Shown in pieces: positions 15,435 to 21,369 of a stretch of DNA of 21,369 nt (the stretch's first letter is position 1; every line of letters begins with the position of its first letter). A model generated the notes under the pieces. It was not told where the DNA came from, did no database searches, and worked only from the letters and a program-made list of their open reading frames with translations. The translations under genes and the position numbers were made by a program. Source of the stretch: Maricaulis sp963976135 (GTDB lineage Bacteria; Pseudomonadota; Alphaproteobacteria; Caulobacterales; Maricaulaceae); contig NZ_CAXBKN010000053.1 in NCBI RefSeq assembly GCF_963976135.1, positions 1 to 21,369 on the forward strand, in the 5' to 3' direction.

Positions 15435-16085
15435 ATGACCGAACTCCTCGACCCCGTCGCCTTCCTTCGTGCCCACACAGCCCTGCTGGCACCGCCCCTG
15501 GTGCCGGAAATACAGCTACACCTGGCCATCGAGACCGCCCCGATCTGGCAACAGAGCGAGGAAGCGCTGGGTGCGATGGGCCTGCCCCCGCCCTTCTGGG
15601 CCTTTGCCTGGGCGGGCGGCCAGGCGCTGGCGCGATACTGTCTCGACAATCGGCACCTCCTCGCCGGTCAGCTCGTGCTGGACTTCGCCGCCGGCGGCGC
15701 CGTCTCCGGCATTGCAGCGGCGAAGGCGGGGGCAGCGTCCGTTCTGGCCTGCGAGCTCGACCCGTTTGCCATCGCCGCGATCAAGGCCAATTCTGCCGCC
15801 AATTCCGCCGTGCTGGAAACCCGCCTCGGCGATCTGGTCGGCACGGATGAAGGCTGGGATATCGTGCTCGCCGGCGATGTTTTCTACGAGGACGCACTGG
15901 CGCAGCGCATTGGCGCCTGGTTGCAGGAGCTGGCGCAGCGCGGCGCCCTCGTCCTGATCGGTGACCCTGGACGCGCCTTCCTGCCCCGGGAGCGGCTGGA
16001 GTTGCTGGCGGGCTATAGCGTCGAGCTGACCCGCGATCTTGAAGACCGCGAACTGCGTTATGCCAAGGTCTGGAAATTCCGGTAA
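15435..16085 (+). CDS. METTL20-like protein lysine methyltransferase (ETF-beta type)
   Basis: This is a class I S-adenosylmethionine-dependent methyltransferase of 216 aa. PPPFWAFAWAGGQALARYCL (51-70) and the post-motif-II D148-V-F-Y151 fit the METTL20/ETFBKMT group, whose human and Agrobacterium members methylate lysines of the electron-transfer flavoprotein beta subunit. Motif I is VLDFAAGGAVSGIAAAKAGA (81-100), where the usual GSGSG is altered to AAGGA; the acidic ribose-binding position is E107 or D109 in CELDPFAIAAIKAN. The start at 15435 was preferred to 15387 because the earlier ATG and its first codons lie inside the upstream terminator hairpin. No ribosome-binding site is evident, and TATACG lies just seven bases upstream, so a leaderless mRNA is possible. 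Ribosomal protein L11 methyltransferase is a common mislabel for this family. The target is inferred, not shown. Confidence 0.8.
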   Translation: MTELLDPVAFLRAHTALLAPPLVPEIQLHLAIETAPIWQQSEEALGAMGLPPPFWAFAWAGGQALARYCLDNRHLLAGQLVLDFAAGGAVSGIAAAKAGAASVLACELDPFAIAAIKANSAANSAVLETRLGDLVGTDEGWDIVLAGDVFYEDALAQRIGAWLQELAQRGALVLIGDPGRAFLPRERLELLAGYSVELTRDLEDRELRYAKVWKFR

Positions 16086-16127
16086 CGCCACTCCCCTGCG
16101 GCCCAGAATCAATTCAGTTTCCGTTTC

Positions 16128-16559
16128 ATGGCTGTTATCCGCGCCGTTGACCGGCGGCTTTTCCTTTTGATCGAAATCGCCGCCCGGCGTCTCAACCGGG
16201 ATGCCGATGCACGCCTGAAGGCCGAGGCCGGCGTCACATCGGCCCAGGCGGCCGTGCTCTTCCTGCTGACCCGCCGCGGCGAACGCCGCATGGGCGAGAT
16301 CGGCGACACGCTATCGCTCAACCCGCCTGCCGTGACGGGTCTGGTCAGCCGCATGGAAGCGCTCGGCCTGGTCAGGAAGACGGCCTCGAAAACCGATGGC
16401 CGCTCCGCCGTGGTCTCGCTGACCGAGAAGGGCCGCGCCCTGGGCGATGCCGCCGAGACCAGTCTGCGCGGCCTCAATACCGAGCTGGAATCTCGGCTCG
16501 GCGAGGACGATAGCGACATGTTGCACCGCGTCCTCACCCGGCTCGCTACAGAAGCCTGA
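16128..16559 (+). CDS. MarR-family transcriptional regulator
   Basis: This is a dimeric winged helix-turn-helix DNA-binding protein, 143 aa, normal for the family. The DNA-binding region is about residues 35-100: TSAQAAVLFLLTRRGERRMGEI, the recognition helix LSLNPPAVTGLVSRMEALGLV, then the wing RKTASKTDGRSAVVSLTEKG with the conserved Asp-Gly-Arg. Flanking helices for dimerisation are predicted at both ends. Its ligand cannot be read from sequence. It starts 42 bases after the methyltransferase gene, so the two may be co-transcribed; the next gene, an enoyl-CoA isomerase-like enzyme, has its own candidate promoter and is a plausible target. The ribosome-binding site is weak. Confidence 0.9.
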   Translation: MAVIRAVDRRLFLLIEIAARRLNRDADARLKAEAGVTSAQAAVLFLLTRRGERRMGEIGDTLSLNPPAVTGLVSRMEALGLVRKTASKTDGRSAVVSLTEKGRALGDAAETSLRGLNTELESRLGEDDSDMLHRVLTRLATEA

Positions 16560-16598
16560 TTGCGTGACCTGATTGACGTATAGGTAAGCGCAAAAGCG

Positions 16599-16627
16599 TT
16601 GGCCAAGCCGCAGCGCAATGCTCTAGT
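16599..16627 (+). promoter_or_regulatory. Candidate promoter for the enoyl-CoA isomerase-like gene
   Basis: TTGGCC (16599-16604), a 17-base spacer and TCTAGT (16622-16627) end 28 bases before the ATG at 16656, with GGGAGA (16645-16650) in between. Each hexamer matches consensus at four of six positions. Confidence 0.35.
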
Positions 16628-16655
16628 CTGCGCCAAAATCAAATGGGAGACTGCG

Positions 16656-17426
16656 ATGAGCGAGCTGGTTCTGGTCGAGGATGCCGAGGGCATCCGCACG
16701 ATACGTTTCAACCGCCCCGAGAAGAAAAACGCCCTGACGCGGCCGATGTACACCGCTGCCGCCGAAGCGCTCGAGAGCGGCGATGCCGATCCGGCGATCC
16801 GGGTTTTCATCATCGCCGGTGCCGGTGGCATTTTTACCGCCGGCAATGACCTGGTTGATTTCATGCAGGCCCCGCCGCATGTCGGCGGCGGCGATACCCC
16901 GCCGGTCGAGCATTTCATGCGCGCCCTGCTGGCTGTCCAGAAGCCGGTTATCGCGGCTGTTGACGGGCTCGCCATCGGTATCGGCGTCACCATGCTGATG
17001 CATTGCGATCTGGTCTATGCCTCGCCGCGCGCCAGCTTCAAGACCCCCTTCGTCGATCTCGCCCTGGCGCCGGAATACGGTTCCAGCCAGGTGATGCCGC
17101 GCATGTTCGGTCATGTCATCGCCGCTGACCTCCTGCTGCTCGGCTCGACCTGGGATGCCGACAAGGCGGCCCGCCACGGGCTGATCAATGATGTCGCCGA
17201 TGATGTCGAAGCCCTGGCCCGCGCCAGCGCCGCCAATCTCGCCGCCAAGGCACCAGGATCGCTGCGCGCCGCCAAGGCCCTCATGCGGCGCCCGGCCGAG
17301 GCGCTCGGGGATCGCATCTCGATGGAGGGCGGCATGTTCGCCGAATTGCTGCGCTCCGAAGAGTTCACCGAGGCGGCGACCGCCTTCATGGAACGCCGCA
17401 AGCCGGATTTCTCGAAATTCGGCTAG
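16656..17426 (+). CDS. Enoyl-CoA hydratase/isomerase family protein, ECI2-like
   Basis: This crotonase-fold enzyme has 256 aa; the start at 16656 follows GGGAGA. The first oxyanion-hole segment is GGIFTAGNDLVDF (A62-G63-N64) and the second DGLAIGIGVTML (104-115). The acidic catalytic position is E140 in KTPFVDLALAPEYGSSQVMP. The pairs SGNDL/AGNDL and TPF...PExxSS are the pattern of delta3,delta2-enoyl-CoA isomerases such as human ECI2, which move double bonds so that unsaturated fatty acids can enter beta-oxidation. Hydratases need two glutamates and only one is evident here, so an isomerase is more likely than a hydratase; assignment to a substrate is inference. The gene is followed after 34 bases by the serine hydrolase gene and probably shares its mRNA. 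Confidence 0.87.
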   Translation: MSELVLVEDAEGIRTIRFNRPEKKNALTRPMYTAAAEALESGDADPAIRVFIIAGAGGIFTAGNDLVDFMQAPPHVGGGDTPPVEHFMRALLAVQKPVIAAVDGLAIGIGVTMLMHCDLVYASPRASFKTPFVDLALAPEYGSSQVMPRMFGHVIAADLLLLGSTWDADKAARHGLINDVADDVEALARASAANLAAKAPGSLRAAKALMRRPAEALGDRISMEGGMFAELLRSEEFTEAATAFMERRKPDFSKFG

Positions 17427-17460
17427 ACTGAACGTATCGGGGATTTGGGGGAGAGCAGAC

Positions 17461-18837
17461 ATGTTGCGTATCATACTTGGCGCCGGCGGCGCGGTTCTGA
17501 CGGCGGCGGTCGTGGCACTCAACCTGTCACCGATCGGCCAGATCTATCTGCCCTCCGCGACCGGGATTGTCGCCAAGCAGATGTGTTCGCTGACCTGGGT
17601 CTCGGGTCTGGAACCGGACCGGGCTCGATCGCTTTATCTCGACCCGCTGCTCGGCGATGCCGGCAGCCTGTTGAACCATCACATTGATGCCGACAATCAC
17701 CAGGTCACCGCGAACTTCCTCGGCCTGTTCTGGACCCAGCGCGCCGTCTGGCGCGACGGGCTCGGCTGTACGCTGGTGCATGGCGGGCATGGCTTCGATC
17801 CCGAGCTGACCGCGCCCGTCACCCGGGGCTTCATCGCCATGCCGCTCGACACCGCCCACCGCGATGCCTGGTTCGACACCGAAGCCCTGGACGCCGCCAT
17901 GTCGAGCGCCTTTGACGAGGCGCAGACGGACGGCCGCAATACGCTCGGTGTCGCCATCCTGCATCAGGGCCGCCTCGTGGCCGAACACTATGCGCCCGGC
18001 GCCAGCGCCGAGACCCGTTTCCACGGCTGGTCGATGACCAAAAGCGTTATCGCCACACTCGCCGGCAGCCTGGCCCAGGACGACGGGCTCGATATCCGTG
18101 CCGAGGGCGAAATCCCGGCCCTGGCCGCCATCGGCGATCCACGGCTCGACGCGGTCACCATCGAGGCCCTGCTGCGCATGACCGGCGGACTGGCGATTGC
18201 CGAGCTCAATAACGGCATGGACCCCAATTCGCAGATGCTCTTTACGCAATGGGACATGCCGCATTTCGCCGCCACGCGCGAACGTCTGCATGCGCCTGGC
18301 GAGCACTGGCAATATATGAGCGGCAACACCATCCTGGCCTCCGACGCACTGCAGCGCCGGCTTGGCGACAGCCTGCCCGAGCAGGTCGCCGCCTTGCGGG
18401 CACGCATTTTCGAACCGCTCGACATTTATTCCGCCATCCTGGAGCCGGGCGAGAATGGCGTCTTCCAGGGCTCGTCCTACATGTATGCCACGGCCCAGGA
18501 CTGGGCCCGGCTGTGCCAGCTCTATCTCGACAATGGTGTCGCCGCCGATGGTCGCCGCATCCTGCCGGAAGACTGGTATTCAATCGTCGCCGAACCGACA
18601 CCGAATTCAGGCGGTGGCTATGGGATGGGCTTCTGGCTGCCGACCGAAGCAACCGGCCTGCCGCCGGAAAGCATCATGATGAGCGGTTTCCAGGGTCAGT
18701 GGGGCTATGTCATGCCCGAGCAGGAGCTGGTCATTGTGCGCTTTGGCGCCACGATCGGTGTCAGTTCGCGCTCCGGCCGGCTGGCGCGCGAGGTCGTCGC
18801 GGCGCTGCAATCCTCCGCCAGCGCACCGGCCGGCTAG
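17461..18837 (+). CDS. Serine hydrolase of the beta-lactamase/esterase fold
   Basis: This is a 458-aa class C beta-lactamase-related hydrolase from ATG 17461, with GGGGGAGAG upstream. A hydrophobic N-terminus (residues 1-25) could be a signal anchor, placing the protein at the inner membrane facing the periplasm. The catalytic S191-M-T-K194 is intact in FHGWSMTKSV, and Y285-M-S-G-N provides the second catalytic motif. The third motif is not a KTG; GFQGQWGYV may take its place. About 140 residues precede the catalytic domain and hold two cysteines (42, 103) that may pair. Related proteins are esterases, amide hydrolases such as 6-aminohexanoate-dimer hydrolase, or peptidases; a true beta-lactamase is unlikely. 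The stop TAG is shared with that of the convergent BLUF-like gene in a CTAG overlap. Confidence 0.87.
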   Translation: MLRIILGAGGAVLTAAVVALNLSPIGQIYLPSATGIVAKQMCSLTWVSGLEPDRARSLYLDPLLGDAGSLLNHHIDADNHQVTANFLGLFWTQRAVWRDGLGCTLVHGGHGFDPELTAPVTRGFIAMPLDTAHRDAWFDTEALDAAMSSAFDEAQTDGRNTLGVAILHQGRLVAEHYAPGASAETRFHGWSMTKSVIATLAGSLAQDDGLDIRAEGEIPALAAIGDPRLDAVTIEALLRMTGGLAIAELNNGMDPNSQMLFTQWDMPHFAATRERLHAPGEHWQYMSGNTILASDALQRRLGDSLPEQVAALRARIFEPLDIYSAILEPGENGVFQGSSYMYATAQDWARLCQLYLDNGVAADGRRILPEDWYSIVAEPTPNSGGGYGMGFWLPTEATGLPPESIMMSGFQGQWGYVMPEQELVIVRFGATIGVSSRSGRLAREVVAALQSSASAPAG

Positions 18838-19277
18838 GCTCCGGCGGCGCAGACCAGCGGCGGTGATTCCGCGACCAGACCTGTGGCGATGATGGTGCGG
18901 ACGTGAGTCCGCACCTCACCGGCGGTCGGGACATTGCTGCGGAGGTTGCGAAGCAGGGAATGATTGGCCGGGCCGCGGCGCGGTGTGGCGACCGACCAGG
19001 TGTCATAGCTGCGCTTCAACAAGGGCACGAATTCCAGACGTTGCGGGTCGGCATGGCGCGGATCCTTGATGATGTGTTGCCAGAAGTCTTCCAGGGCATC
19101 ACGGCGCCCCTCCAGGACTTCCATGAACCAGCCACTATCCCAGACCAAACCGCCCGTCATATGGCGATCTGTACTCGCTTTCATGCAACACGCCAGAATA
19201 CTGCCCAACTCGCCATTGAGCGCACCGACCCCGAGATCGACCCGGGCCTTGGAGACCATGACTGCCCTGTGCAACAT
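18834..19277 (-). CDS. BLUF-like domain protein with lost flavin-binding residues
   Basis: The 147-aa product starts at ATG 19277 (MLHRAVMVSKAR); an in-frame TTG at 19367 would add 30 residues without support. The BLUF fold is recognised from MTGGLVWDSGWFMEVLEGRRDALEDFW (two segments around residues 40-66), KDPRHADPQRLEFVPL (71-86) and KRSYDTWSV (88-96). In photoactive BLUF proteins a Tyr in the first strand, an Asn in the first helix region and a Gln before VLEG hold and switch the flavin. Here, aligned by eye, these are M7, about A34/S35, and E53. The domain is therefore unlikely to be a normal blue-light sensor. The C-terminal 50 residues are basic and short, with no output domain. It is convergent with the serine hydrolase gene and divergent from ubiD, 262 bases away. 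Confidence 0.82.
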   Translation of the reverse strand: MLHRAVMVSKARVDLGVGALNGELGSILACCMKASTDRHMTGGLVWDSGWFMEVLEGRRDALEDFWQHIIKDPRHADPQRLEFVPLLKRSYDTWSVATPRRGPANHSLLRNLRSNVPTAGEVRTHVRTIIATGLVAESPPLVCAAGA

Positions 19278-19539
19278 CTTGTTCGCTACCCGTAGAAATT
19301 CCGTTCGCAGCTGAATAGCGGCAAGGCTTGAAGGCTTCGTCTCACGGCTTGCGAAAATTTCAATCAAACAAGTCTAAAAACTGAACGAATTCAGGCAACA
19401 CTGCGGGATGACCGGCGGCAAATGCCTTATCCGATTGAAGTTTTTCCGCGCAACCAACCCATGGCTGCGGCGCATCGCGCACTGGCATTTTCTGCAGCGA
19501 AGTTGCAGTTTCACCAGCCGGTACGAGCGAGACCCTGAC

Positions 19540-21045
19540 ATGGCCTATAAATCCCTGCGCGACTTCATTGACCAGCTTGAGCGCGATGGCGATCTCATCC
19601 GCATCACGACGCAGGTCTCGACCGATCTGGAAATCACCGAGATCCACAAACGCACCCTGCATGCGGGCGGACCGGCGCTGCTGTTCGAGAATGTCGTCAA
19701 TGAGCACGGCGTCAAAAGCGAGATGCCGGTCCTGGTCAATCTGTTCGGCACCGTGCGCCGCGTCGCCCAGGCGGTGACGCTCGGCGGCCAGCCGCGCTCG
19801 ACGGCCGGCGAACTACGCGAGGTCGGCGAATTGCTCGCCTTCCTGCGCCAGCCCGAGCCGCCGCGCGATTTCAAGGGCGCCATCGAGCTCTTGCCGCTGG
19901 CCAGGACGGTGATGTCGATGCGGCCGAAAACGGTGAAATCCGCGCCCTGCCAGGACATTGTCCTCACCGGCGAGGAGATCGATCTCGACCGCCTGCCGAT
20001 CCAGACCTGCTGGCCGGGAGAGCCGGCACCGCTGATCACCTGGCCGCTGGTCGTCACCAAGGGCCCGTCCGATTCAAAGTCTGACGACTATAATCTCGGC
20101 ATTTACCGCATGCAGAAGCTGGGCAAGGACCGCACCTTGATGCGCTGGCTCAAGCATCGCGGCGGGGCGCAGCATTTCCAGCGCTGGAAAGACAAGAAGC
20201 CCGATCCCCTGCCCTGCGCCGTCGTGCTCGGTGCCGATCCCGGCACCATTCTCGCCGCCGTCACCCCGATCCCCGACACGCTGTCGGAATACCAGTTCGC
20301 CGGAATCCTGCGCGGCCAGAAGGTGGAGCTCGTCGACTGCAAGACCGTGCCACTGAAAGTCCCGGCCCAGGCCGAGATCGTGCTCGAGGGCCATGTCATG
20401 CTCGACGAGTATGGCCCGGAAGGCCCCTATGGCGACCACACCGGCTATTATAATTCCGTCGAGCATTTCCCGGTCTTCAGGATCAGCGCCATCACCATGC
20501 GCCAGGATCCGATCTATCTCTCCACCTATACCGGCCGCCCGCCGGACGAGCCCTCCGTGCTCGGCGAAGCCCTCAACGAGGTCTTCATCCCGCTATTGCA
20601 GCAGCAATATCCGGAAATCCTCGATTTCTGGCTGCCGCCCGAGGGCTGTTCCTACCGCATCGCCGTGATCTCGATGAAGAAGGCCTATGCCGGCCATGCC
20701 AAGCGCGTGATGATGGGCGCCTGGTCCTTCCTGCGCCAGTTCATGTACACCAAATGGATCATCGTCGTGGACGAGGATATCGATCCGCGCGACTGGAAAG
20801 ACGTGATGTGGGCCGTGAGCACACGCATGGACCCGGCCCGCGACATCGTCACCGTCGAAAACACCCCGATCGACTATCTCGACTTCGCCTCGCCGGTCTC
20901 CGGCCTGGGCAGCAAGATCGGGCTCGATGCGACCAACAAGATCGGCAACGAGACCCAGCGCGAATGGGGCGAGAAGCTGGATATGGATGAGGCGACGAAG
21001 GCAAAGGTGGATGCGATGTGGGGGGAGTTGGGGCTAAAGCTCTAA
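19540..21045 (+). CDS. ubiD: 3-polyprenyl-4-hydroxybenzoate decarboxylase UbiD
   Basis: UbiD removes the carboxyl group of the UbiA product using prenylated FMN, in ubiquinone synthesis. The product is 501 aa from ATG 19540 (MAYKSLRDFIDQLERDGDLI), close to the E. coli length of 497; the open frame upstream to 19408 has no conserved sequence. The cofactor and metal-binding motif N185-L-G-I-Y-R190 is intact. The catalytic acidic region is AEIVLEGHVMLDEYGPEGPYGDHTG, split about residues 278-302 and including E283 and E294. KTVPLKVPAQAE and CSYRIAVISMKKAYAGHAKR are further family segments. The gene stands alone here: the flavin prenyltransferase ubiX is not in view. The stop is followed within 15 bases by palindromic repeats, which may serve as its 3' end. 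Confidence 0.95.
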   Translation: MAYKSLRDFIDQLERDGDLIRITTQVSTDLEITEIHKRTLHAGGPALLFENVVNEHGVKSEMPVLVNLFGTVRRVAQAVTLGGQPRSTAGELREVGELLAFLRQPEPPRDFKGAIELLPLARTVMSMRPKTVKSAPCQDIVLTGEEIDLDRLPIQTCWPGEPAPLITWPLVVTKGPSDSKSDDYNLGIYRMQKLGKDRTLMRWLKHRGGAQHFQRWKDKKPDPLPCAVVLGADPGTILAAVTPIPDTLSEYQFAGILRGQKVELVDCKTVPLKVPAQAEIVLEGHVMLDEYGPEGPYGDHTGYYNSVEHFPVFRISAITMRQDPIYLSTYTGRPPDEPSVLGEALNEVFIPLLQQQYPEILDFWLPPEGCSYRIAVISMKKAYAGHAKRVMMGAWSFLRQFMYTKWIIVVDEDIDPRDWKDVMWAVSTRMDPARDIVTVENTPIDYLDFASPVSGLGSKIGLDATNKIGNETQREWGEKLDMDEATKAKVDAMWGELGLKL

Positions 21046-21059
21046 CTACCCCCCCCAAG

Positions 21060-21178
21060 CGTCATTCCAGCGAAGGCTGGAACCCAGCATCATAACGCGC
21101 CATCGGAAACTCGAACGGGCGCAAACCCGCCTCGCTCACCACTCTGCGAGCTGGGTTCCAGCCTGCGCTGGAATGACG
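21060..21178. repeat. Palindromic intergenic repeat, copy 1
   Basis: The two 29-base ends (21060-21088 and 21150-21178) are inverted repeats matching at 28 of 29 positions, starting CGTCATTCCAGC. Each arm contains its own small hairpin, CCAGC-GAAG-GCTGG in the left arm. The 61-base core holds CGGG-CGCAAA-CCCG and CTCGCTCACC. A run of eight C precedes it. Such GTCATTCCAGCGAAGGCTGG palindromes occur between genes in many alphaproteobacteria; it has no coding capacity and may be a REP- or MITE-like element. Confidence 0.9.
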
Positions 21179-21264
21179 ATGGGTTTTGCGGGTTTGCATT
21201 CATTCGAGCGGGGGAAGCGATATGGCAGGGCCGGACGGCGAAGGCTTTAACCCCCCTCTCCACG
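21179..21264. other. Spacer between the two repeat copies
   Basis: An 86-base spacer with no gene. It ends in a C-rich run (21251-21259) resembling the C-run before copy 1, so the repeated unit may extend a few bases beyond the palindrome. Confidence 0.5.
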
Positions 21265-21369
21265 CGTCATTCCAGCGAAGGCTGGATCCCAGATTCATAA
21301 CGTGCCACCGAAACATCAAACGGGCGCAAACCCGCCTCGCTCACCGCCCTGCGAGCTGGGTTCCAGCCT
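21265..21369. repeat. Palindromic intergenic repeat, copy 2 (cut by window end)
   Basis: The left arm (21265-21292) matches copy 1 except for one base (GGATCCC for GGAACCC). The core is nearly the same, with identical CGGGCGCAAACCCGCCTCGC, and the right arm GCTGGGTTCCAGCCT is interrupted by the window edge. It is in the same orientation as copy 1. Confidence 0.9.

Noticed and set aside
17461..18837. Antibiotic-resistance beta-lactamase
   Set aside because: The Ser-x-x-Lys motif is shared by many esterases and peptidases; the KTG motif is absent and the N-terminal extension is unlike known beta-lactamases.
21060..21369. CRISPR array
   Set aside because: Only two units are seen, each about 119 bases with long internal palindromes and a single 86-base spacer; this does not fit repeat and spacer sizes of CRISPR arrays.

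Overview
The window is GC-rich, densely packed chromosomal DNA from an alphaproteobacterium. The gene set (TldD, TonB-dependent receptors, a POT peptide transporter, GshA ending in ECAY, an ETF-beta methyltransferase-like enzyme, UbiA and UbiD) suggests a marine, Caulobacterales/Hyphomonadaceae-like organism such as Maricaulis. That placement is inferred from protein character; no rRNA or other marker is present. No tRNA, rRNA, phage gene, transposase or CRISPR array was seen.

Layout. 1-1062: 3' part of tldD. 1221-5807: two tandem, equal-length (705 aa) TonB-dependent-receptor paralogs, each preceded by the same 16-base block and the same ribosome-binding context. 6031-7005: a secreted, two-lobed retropepsin-like protein, closed by a strong bidirectional terminator. 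7086-11367 on the minus strand: rsmE, then gshA, then a POT-family peptide transporter with an unusual periplasmic insert. 11447-12373: ubiA, divergent from rsmE. 12489-15369: an M16 pair, a catalytic lipoprotein followed by a partner without the zinc motif, closed by a terminator. 15435-18837: an ETF-beta-lysine-methyltransferase-like enzyme, a MarR regulator, an ECI2-like enoyl-CoA isomerase/hydratase and a serine beta-lactamase-fold hydrolase. 18834-19277, minus strand: a BLUF-like protein whose flavin-binding residues appear to be lost. 19540-21045: ubiD. 21060 to the window end: two copies of a palindromic intergenic repeat, the second cut by the window edge.

How the genes fit together. 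Several products act on peptides and proteins at the cell envelope: TonB-dependent receptors, the secreted aspartic-protease-like protein, the M16 pair and the POT importer. Together they would suit a peptide-scavenging marine heterotroph, although they are not one operon. UbiA and UbiD act in consecutive steps of ubiquinone synthesis and lie about 7 kb apart. The enoyl-CoA isomerase and the ETF-beta methyltransferase homolog both touch fatty-acid oxidation and electron transfer.

No clearly new multi-gene system is evident. The observations most worth following are the degenerate BLUF protein, the duplicated receptors with their shared upstream block, the palindromic repeat, the receptor-protease neighbourhood with a possible protease fragment on the opposite strand, and the insert in the peptide transporter.
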